Origin: Bacillota bacterium
GTDB lineage: Bacteria > Bacillota > Negativicutes > CTSoil-072
Direction of reading: 5' to 3'
Length of the DNA: 40,434 bases
Assembly: GCA_017889545.1 (NCBI GenBank)
Contig: JAGFZV010000026.1
Location: 1 to 40,434 of the forward strand
This document shows positions 35,323-40,434 of this stretch, piece after piece. The notes under the pieces were generated by a model that saw only the letters and a list, made by a program, of their open reading frames with translations, had not been told where the DNA came from and searched no databases. The translations under genes and the position numbers were made by a program. Numbering within the stretch: position 1 is the stretch's first letter; every line of letters begins with the position of its first letter.

Positions 35323-35353
35323 TTTAGTGGAGCGACCCTCTCATAGGTTTAAC

Positions 35354-35572
35354 TTACTTAAAACGGTATGTTATACGGCCACGTTTCAAGTCATAAGGCG
35401 TAAGTTCCACCGTCACTTTGTCACCTGGCAAAATCCGGATAAAATTCATCCGAATTTTGCCGGAAACATGCGCCAAAACAACATGGCCATTTTCTAGTTT
35501 AACCTGAAACATTGCATTCGGCAATGATTCAATAATTGTACCTTCTACTTCTATCGCATCTTGCTTGGACAC
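35354..35572 (-). CDS. infA: Translation initiation factor IF-1
   Basis: 72-residue OB-fold factor that binds the 30S A site during initiation: [64 protein letters not shown]. The frame is open to 35599, but the GTG at 35572 has GGGGGGAG 5 nt upstream and gives the usual 72-residue length. The 122-nt gap to map has no recognisable gene; a KOW-domain gene found there in some relatives is absent. Confidence 0.98.
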   Translation of the reverse strand: MSKQDAIEVEGTIIESLPNAMFQVKLENGHVVLAHVSGKIRMNFIRILPGDKVTVELTPYDLKRGRITYRFK

Positions 35573-35694
35573 GAGATCTCCCCCCTCGCCCGCTTTCAAA
35601 GCTTCTAATCGTTACCGGCATCCCGGAGCATAGTCCCTTCTCCATGGTTAATTTATACTGGAAAACAACTCAATTAATACAGATCGTTGCCCTA

Positions 35695-36441
35695 TCACAG
35701 TTTTGTCAGAATTTCCGGTCCGTCCGGTGTAATGGCGATAGTATGCTCAAAATGCGCCGACCGGCTTCCATCGGCAGTTACAACGGTCCAACCATCATTC
35801 AATGTTCTGACTTCATATGTCCCCATATTGATCATCGGTTCTATTGCCAACGTCATACCAGTTTTTAACCTTGGACCGCGGCCGGGAAGGCCGTAATTCG
35901 GTATTTGGGGATCTTCATGCATACTTCTTCCAATGCCATGCCCGACAAAATCGCGCACAACACCATATCCGTATGCTTCTGAGTGTTTTTGAACCGCATG
36001 GGAAATATCGCCTAAGCGGTTACCTAACACAGCTTGCTCTATTCCTTTGTACAAAGACTGCTCAGTGACATCCAAAAGTTGCTGTACTTCTGCATCAATT
36101 TCACCAACAGGGAGAGTGATTGCTGCATCCCCGTAATAACCATTGATTACAGCACCAACATCGATACTAATCGTATCTCCGTTTTTCAGCTTTCTTGAGC
36201 CTGGAATTCCGTGTACTACTTGCTCATTGATCGATGCGCAAATATTGCCGGAAAATCCATGGTACCCTTTAAATGCCGGTATCGCGCCGCAACTTTTTAT
36301 AAATCTTTCCGCCACTCGATCTAACTCAAGGGTCGTAATCCCAGGCTGGACTACTTGGCGAATTTCTTCCAGCGTCTTTGCTACTATTTTCCCAGCGTCT
36401 CTCAAATATCCAAGCTCTCTGTCGGACTTTAGAATGATCAT
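35695..36441 (-). CDS. map: Methionine aminopeptidase, type I
   Basis: 248-residue metalloenzyme that removes the initiator methionine. Metal ligands lie in [17 protein letters not shown] (two Asp), [13 protein letters not shown] (His), [10 protein letters not shown] (Glu) and [14 protein letters not shown] (Glu). It lacks an N-terminal zinc finger, as normal for this type. It lies 1 nt after adk within the spc operon. Confidence 0.98.
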   Translation of the reverse strand: MIILKSDRELGYLRDAGKIVAKTLEEIRQVVQPGITTLELDRVAERFIKSCGAIPAFKGYHGFSGNICASINEQVVHGIPGSRKLKNGDTISIDVGAVINGYYGDAAITLPVGEIDAEVQQLLDVTEQSLYKGIEQAVLGNRLGDISHAVQKHSEAYGYGVVRDFVGHGIGRSMHEDPQIPNYGLPGRGPRLKTGMTLAIEPMINMGTYEVRTLNDGWTVVTADGSRSAHFEHTIAITPDGPEILTKL

Positions 36442-36442
36442 C

Positions 36443-37090
36443 CTATTCGCCTCTCAGATTAGCAACAATATCTGCAAACACTTTATCAATATTCTGAAGA
36501 CCATCGATTTGGGCATATAACCCTTTTGTTTTGTAATAGGAGATCAGCGGTTCCGTCTGGGCTGCATATACATCCAGACGCTTTTTCACTGTTGCTTCTT
36601 TATCGTCGTCCCGTTGGTACAGTTCAGCTCCACACTTATCACAAACGCCCTCACTTGATGGCAGTTTAAACATCACATGATAGGTGGAACCGCACTTCCG
36701 GCAAATACGCCGCCCGGTGATCCTCGCCAAAAGTTCGTTAGCCGGTACATTGATATTAATCACACGTTTTAGCGTAATTCCAAGTTCATTTAATGCTTCA
36801 TCTAACGCACTGGCCTGTTCCAACGTCCGTGGAAACCCGTCTAAAATAAAACCCTTCTTGCATTCCGGTTTCGCCAAACCTTCTTTTACAATGCCAATTG
36901 TTACTGCATCCGGCACTAATTGACCGGCATCCATGTATTCCTTGGCTTGCTTCCCAAGGGGCGATCCCTCTTTTACCGCAGCTCTAAACATATCACCGGT
37001 TGAAATATGAGGAACTTGAAACTCTTCAACCAGTCTTTCCGCCTGAGTCCCTTTTCCGGCGCCAGGCGGCCCCATCAATAGAATATGCAT
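36443..37090 (-). CDS. adk: Adenylate kinase, zinc-binding form
   Basis: About 215 residues: P-loop [10 protein letters not shown] (about 7-16), the AMP-binding [10 protein letters not shown] and GFPRTLEQA, and a LID domain with a Cys4 zinc site (CRKCG...CDKCG, about 126-150) as in many Gram-positives. It balances AMP, ADP and ATP pools. The frame opens at 37114 inside the secY tail, but the ATG at 37090 follows GAGG by about 5 nt and gives the standard [10 protein letters not shown] start. Confidence 0.98.
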   Translation of the reverse strand: MHILLMGPPGAGKGTQAERLVEEFQVPHISTGDMFRAAVKEGSPLGKQAKEYMDAGQLVPDAVTIGIVKEGLAKPECKKGFILDGFPRTLEQASALDEALNELGITLKRVININVPANELLARITGRRICRKCGSTYHVMFKLPSSEGVCDKCGAELYQRDDDKEATVKKRLDVYAAQTEPLISYYKTKGLYAQIDGLQNIDKVFADIVANLRGE

Positions 37091-37110
37091 AGTTTCCTCG
37101 CACTCCTTCA

Positions 37111-38367
37111 TCACTTCATGAAGCCCTGATAATGCCGCATCAAGACAAGCGACTCAAGTTGCTTCATCGTATCGAGCGCCACACCGACCACAATCAACAG
37201 TGCAGTGCCGCCAAAATACACTCCTTGGATATTCGTAGCCCAAACCACAAAGTTAGGTAAAATCGCAATCAAGGCCAAAAAGATCGATCCAGCAAGAGTG
37301 ATCCTGGTCATCACTCGGTCTAAATAATCAGCGGTGGGTTTCCCCGGACGGTATCCAGGAATAAAACCACCGTATTTTTTCATGTTCTCTGCCATATCCG
37401 ATATATTCAAGGTAACCGCAGTGTAGAAATACGTGAAGAAAATAATCAAGAGCGCATACAGCGTTGTCTGCAACGGAGTACCCCACGCGAACCAATCTGC
37501 AACAGTCTTTACCCAGGAAACCTCAATAAACTGGGCAATGGTTACCGGGAACATGAGCACGGATGACGCAAAGATTATCGGAATAACCCCCGCTTGATTT
37601 ACTTTCAGCGGAATGTGGGTAGAATGCCCACCATACATTTTACGGCCAACCACCCGTTTTGCGTACTGAACGGGTATTTTGCGCTGCCCCTGTTGGATTG
37701 CGATGACAAAAACAATCATAGCAAGCGCGATAATCACAAAGAAGATAACATTGAATATACTGATTGTGCCAGCCTGTAGATACTGGTAAATAACACTGAT
37801 TCCATCAGGCAGACGAGAAACGATTCCTGCAAATATAATTAAAGATATCCCATTACCGATACCTTTTTCGGTAATTTGTTCACCCAACCACATCAAAAAT
37901 GTAGTTCCAGCGGTCAATGTCAGCGCAATCAGCAGGATTGAACCTATTCCCGGATTAATGATTGCAGCCTTTAATCCAAACGCCATTCCTATAGCCTGTA
38001 TAAAACCCAGCAAAACTGTACCATACCGTGTGATTTGAGTAATCTTCTTGCGTCCCTCTTCGCCTTCTTTAGCCCACTGTTCAAACTTGGGAACAACAAC
38101 TGTCAACAATTGCATAATAATCGATGCATTAATATACGGAGTGATACTCATTGCAAAGACTGAGAATTTGCTTAACGCACCGCCGGAAAATAGATCAAGC
38201 AGGCCAAACAAATTACCGCTGTTAAACAGTTGCTCAATAACCGAAGCGTTCACGCCTGGAACGGGGATATGGGTACCGGCCCTGAATACTAAAAACATCG
38301 CCAGCGTAAACAAAACTTTCTGCCTGAGCTCAGTAATCTTGAGTATATTGGACAGGGCTGCAAGCAC
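37111..38367 (-). CDS. secY: Preprotein translocase channel subunit SecY
   Basis: 418-residue protein of the inner membrane with ten hydrophobic helices, forming the Sec channel with SecE/SecG. Signature segments are [13 protein letters not shown] (about 29-41), [44 protein letters not shown] and the C-terminal [23 protein letters not shown]. The start is a GTG directly after the rplO stop with GAGG about 8 nt upstream. Located after rplO, as usual. Confidence 0.99.
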   Translation of the reverse strand: MLAALSNILKITELRQKVLFTLAMFLVFRAGTHIPVPGVNASVIEQLFNSGNLFGLLDLFSGGALSKFSVFAMSITPYINASIIMQLLTVVVPKFEQWAKEGEEGRKKITQITRYGTVLLGFIQAIGMAFGLKAAIINPGIGSILLIALTLTAGTTFLMWLGEQITEKGIGNGISLIIFAGIVSRLPDGISVIYQYLQAGTISIFNVIFFVIIALAMIVFVIAIQQGQRKIPVQYAKRVVGRKMYGGHSTHIPLKVNQAGVIPIIFASSVLMFPVTIAQFIEVSWVKTVADWFAWGTPLQTTLYALLIIFFTYFYTAVTLNISDMAENMKKYGGFIPGYRPGKPTADYLDRVMTRITLAGSIFLALIAILPNFVVWATNIQGVYFGGTALLIVVGVALDTMKQLESLVLMRHYQGFMK

Positions 38368-38808
38368 CTAGATCACCTCGACTTTTCCGCCGGCAGCCTG
38401 GATTTTTTCTACCGCCGATTTAGTGAACCCATTTGCTTTAACAGTGAGTGACTTTTCCAATTCACCACTACCCAAAATACGTACGCCGTCGCGAATATTC
38501 TTGATTAAGCCGGACTCGATCATAACAACCGGATCAATCTCTGTTCCATTCTCAAAACGGTTCAAATCACGAACATTGATCTCTACAAATTCTTTGCCGA
38601 ATTTATTGTAAAATCCGCGTTTCGGCAACCGTAAGTAAAGAGGCTTCTGACCACCTTCAAACCCAGGACGCGTACCGCCGCCAGAGCGAGCGTTTTGGCC
38701 TTTGTGTCCTTTACCGGAAGTCTTGCCGAGACCAGACCCCAATCCACGTCCGACACGGGTTCGCACTTTTTTAGAACCGGGTGCAGGAGACAATTCGTGT
38801 AATTTCAT
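38368..38808 (-). CDS. rplO: 50S ribosomal protein L15 (uL15)
   Basis: About 146 residues: [22 protein letters not shown], the glycine-rich [41 protein letters not shown] and a C-terminal AGGKVEVI. The frame extends to 38817, but the ATG at 38808 follows AAGGAGG by 8 nt and is the family start. It is adjacent to secY with no gap. Confidence 0.99.
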   Translation of the reverse strand: MKLHELSPAPGSKKVRTRVGRGLGSGLGKTSGKGHKGQNARSGGGTRPGFEGGQKPLYLRLPKRGFYNKFGKEFVEINVRDLNRFENGTEIDPVVMIESGLIKNIRDGVRILGSGELEKSLTVKANGFTKSAVEKIQAAGGKVEVI

Positions 38809-38826
38809 CAGTAACACCTCCTTGAA

Positions 38827-39012
38827 CTAGTCTTGTATTTCTTCCACTGTAACAAGATGTGTAACCTTGTGGATCATTCCTTTAATAACCGGATTATCAT
38901 CTTGAATAACCGAACTATGCATTTTACCTAATCCCAAAGCCTGCACGGTGGCTCGTTGATCTTTTTGTCTGCCGATCAGGCTTCTGGTAAGAGTAATTTT
39001 AAGCTTAGCCAT
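38827..39012 (-). CDS. rpmD: 50S ribosomal protein L30 (uL30)
   Basis: 61-residue short bacterial L30: [35 protein letters not shown] followed by [10 protein letters not shown]. It lies 12 nt after rpsE with GGAGGAAAC before the ATG. Confidence 0.98.
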   Translation of the reverse strand: MAKLKITLTRSLIGRQKDQRATVQALGLGKMHSSVIQDDNPVIKGMIHKVTHLVTVEEIQD

Positions 39013-39024
39013 AGTGTTTCCTCC

Positions 39025-39525
39025 TTAACCCAAAAGTTCCTGTACCGTTTTACCCCGAAGTTCTGCAACTTGCTCCGCACGTTTTAACTGTTCTAAACCG
39101 GTAATGGTTGCACGCACCATATTATTGGCATTTGCTGATCCCAACGATTTTGTCAGGATGTCATGTATTCCGGCTAATTCAAGAACGGCGCGAACTGGTC
39201 CGCCAGCGATAACGCCTGTACCTTCAGAAGCAGGCTTAAGGAGCACTTTGCCAGCGCCAAACTCGCCTACAATTTGGTGAGGAATTGTGGTTCCAACCAA
39301 CGGAACTTTAATCAGGTTCTTCTTGGCGTCTTCTACGCCTTTGCGAATTGCTTCCGGCACTTCGCCAGCTTTACCTAATCCAAAGCCAACATGGCCGTTA
39401 CCATCGCCAACAACTACCAAAGCGCTGAAAGAAAAACGCCGACCGCCTTTTACAACTTTCGAAACACGGTTTATAAATACAACCTTCTCTTTAAGATCGA
39501 GACTGGTGTAGTCAATTCTGGCCAT
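39025..39525 (-). CDS. rpsE: 30S ribosomal protein S5 (uS5)
   Basis: 166 residues: N-terminal double-stranded-RNA-binding part with [52 protein letters not shown], and the C-terminal domain with [30 protein letters not shown]. It takes part in decoding accuracy. Full length; GGAGGGAC precedes the ATG. Confidence 0.99.
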   Translation of the reverse strand: MARIDYTSLDLKEKVVFINRVSKVVKGGRRFSFSALVVVGDGNGHVGFGLGKAGEVPEAIRKGVEDAKKNLIKVPLVGTTIPHQIVGEFGAGKVLLKPASEGTGVIAGGPVRAVLELAGIHDILTKSLGSANANNMVRATITGLEQLKRAEQVAELRGKTVQELLG

Positions 39526-39543
39526 TAATGTCCCTCCTTCTTT

Positions 39544-39912
39544 CTAAAATTGCAATCCTGCTTCACGCGCTGCTTCAGCCACTGCCGCTACTCTGCCATG
39601 GTAAATATAGCCTCCACGGTCAAACACGACTTTTTCAATGCCTTTAGCTAATGCACGTTGAGCAATTGCAGTACCTACCGCTTTCGCCGCTGCGACATTG
39701 CCACAGAATTCCATGCTCTCCGCAACATCTTTATCTAATGTACTGGCAGCAACTAAAGTCGTACCAGTTTCGTCATTGATAATTTGCGCATACATATGAT
39801 TTAAACTACGAAATACGTTCAACCGCGGTCGTTGATCCGTCCCGAATACGGTTTTGCGCATTCTTAGGTGTCTCTTTTGCCTGGACTTATTTTTATTCTC
39901 CTTACGAAGCAA
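39544..39912 (-). CDS. rplR: 50S ribosomal protein L18 (uL18)
   Basis: About 122-residue 5S rRNA-binding protein: [34 protein letters not shown] and the end [26 protein letters not shown]. The frame begins with a GTG at 39921 that lies on the Shine-Dalgarno itself; the TTG at 39912 is 8 nt behind AAAGGAG and gives the standard 122-residue length, so it is chosen. Confidence 0.97.
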   Translation of the reverse strand: MLRKENKNKSRQKRHLRMRKTVFGTDQRPRLNVFRSLNHMYAQIINDETGTTLVAASTLDKDVAESMEFCGNVAAAKAVGTAIAQRALAKGIEKVVFDRGGYIYHGRVAAVAEAAREAGLQF

Positions 39913-39938
39913 GGTATTCACTCCTTTCCGTTAAAATC

Positions 39939-40434
39939 TTACTTCTTCTTGCCGCCTGCCTTACCAACCTTGCGACGAACAACTTCGCCTGCATACTTAA
40001 TCCCTTTTCCTTTATACGGTTCAGGTTCACGATAAGAACGAATTTTCGCAGCAATTGAACCAACCACTTCTTTATTAATGCCATTGACAATAATACGGTT
40101 AGGAGCAGGAACATCAATCGTGATCCCCTCAGGCGGATCTAATTCTACCGGATGAGAAAAACCTAATGTTAAGGAAAGTTTATTACCAGATTTTGCCGCC
40201 CGATAACCGACACCGGCAATTTCCAAAGTCTTTGAAAATCCTTGAGTAACACCAATAACCATATTGGAAACCAAAGTTCGAGTTAAGCCGTGCAACGATC
40301 TATGTTGTTTGTTATCGGAAGGTCTCTTAACATTCACTGTCTGACCTTCGACTTCAATGATCATATCGCTATGAAGTTCGCGGCTTAATTCCCCTTTGGG
40401 CCCTTTAACGAATACCACATTGCCTTCCATCTTA
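39939..40434 (-). CDS. rplF: 50S ribosomal protein L6 (uL6), 5' end cut by the window
   Basis: About 165 C-terminal residues are present; the frame stays open to the right edge, and about the first 15 residues (normally MSRIGKKPI...) lie outside. Seen are [60 protein letters not shown]-type [14 protein letters not shown] and the end [27 protein letters not shown]. It is a structural protein near the factor-binding site of the 50S subunit. The methionine at 40430 is internal, not the start. Confidence 0.97.
   Translation of the reverse strand, partial: KMEGNVVFVKGPKGELSRELHSDMIIEVEGQTVNVKRPSDNKQHRSLHGLTRTLVSNMVIGVTQGFSKTLEIAGVGYRAAKSGNKLSLTLGFSHPVELDPPEGITIDVPAPNRIIVNGINKEVVGSIAAKIRSYREPEPYKGKGIKYAGEVVRRKVGKAGGKKK

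Noticed and set aside
35573-35694. KOW-domain or other small gene between map and infA
   Set aside because: Short frames exist (for example one opening with Met-Glu-Lys-Gly), but none resembles a KOW protein and the longest overlaps infA out of frame.
1-40434. CRISPR arrays, tRNA/rRNA genes, insertion sequences, prophage or defence islands
   Set aside because: No regularly spaced repeats, cloverleaf-like genes, transposases, integrases or phage proteins were seen on either strand.

Overview
The window is a gene-dense bacterial chromosome segment in which almost everything is on the minus strand; only two real genes (a cupin at 8152-8487 and a peptidoglycan transglycosylase at 26299-27066) run on the plus strand. 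Gene order points to a Bacillota (Firmicutes): rplQ-ecfA1-ecfA2-ecfT-truA-rplM-rpsI behind the alpha operon, a cdaA-cdaR-glmM-glmS cluster, a glmS ribozyme, strong AGGAGG-type ribosome binding sites and frequent TTG/GTG starts. A hybrid-cluster protein, a flavodiiron protein and a hemerythrin suggest an anaerobe that meets O2 or NO. A Negativicutes or Clostridia member is my best guess, but the class cannot be proved from sequence alone. I see no tRNA, rRNA, CRISPR array, insertion sequence or prophage.

Layout. 1-2241: O2/NO-stress operon (ABM-type small protein, flavodiiron protein, hemerythrin, start of hcp), preceded by a dyad at 2333-2360. 2555-3556: isolated AT-rich nucleoid-associated protein gene. 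3627-7981: thiM, a DEAD-box RNA helicase, a TVP38/VTT membrane protein and a threonine-synthase-like enzyme. 8075-8583: cupin gene under a CRP/FNR-type palindrome, closed by a bidirectional terminator. 8612-9175: SGNH hydrolase. 9261-16153 (transcribed right to left): cdaA-cdaR-FAD dehydrogenase-glmM, then a 42-bp perfect palindrome, a glmS ribozyme and glmS. This joins c-di-AMP synthesis to amino-sugar supply for the cell wall. 16292-17365: ilvE. 17484-24498: arginine operon argJ-argB-argD-argF-argG-argH behind a promoter overlapped by two ARG boxes spaced 21 bp; argC is absent. 24684-26064: AMMECR1 and LigB-type proteins as separate adjacent genes. 26299-27066: monofunctional GT51 transglycosylase. 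27163-27816: exported protein of unknown function.

28061-40434 (transcribed right to left): the spc/alpha ribosomal region, rplF (cut by the window edge)-rplR-rpsE-rpmD-rplO-secY-adk-map-infA-rpsM-rpsK-rpsD-rpoA-rplQ, then ecfA1-ecfA2-ecfT-truA, then rplM-rpsI from their own consensus promoter. rpmJ (L36), normally between infA and rpsM, is missing; what remains looks like a Shine-Dalgarno plus three codons (Met-Lys-Val).

Many starts given here were moved from the longest reading frame to the codon best placed behind a Shine-Dalgarno; this is stated in each entry. Most interesting points: the missing rpmJ with its apparent scar, the CRP/FNR-like site centred near -41 of the cupin promoter, the 42-bp perfect palindrome between glmM and the glmS ribozyme, the stress operon with its dyad, and the FAD dehydrogenase gene inside the cda-glm operon.
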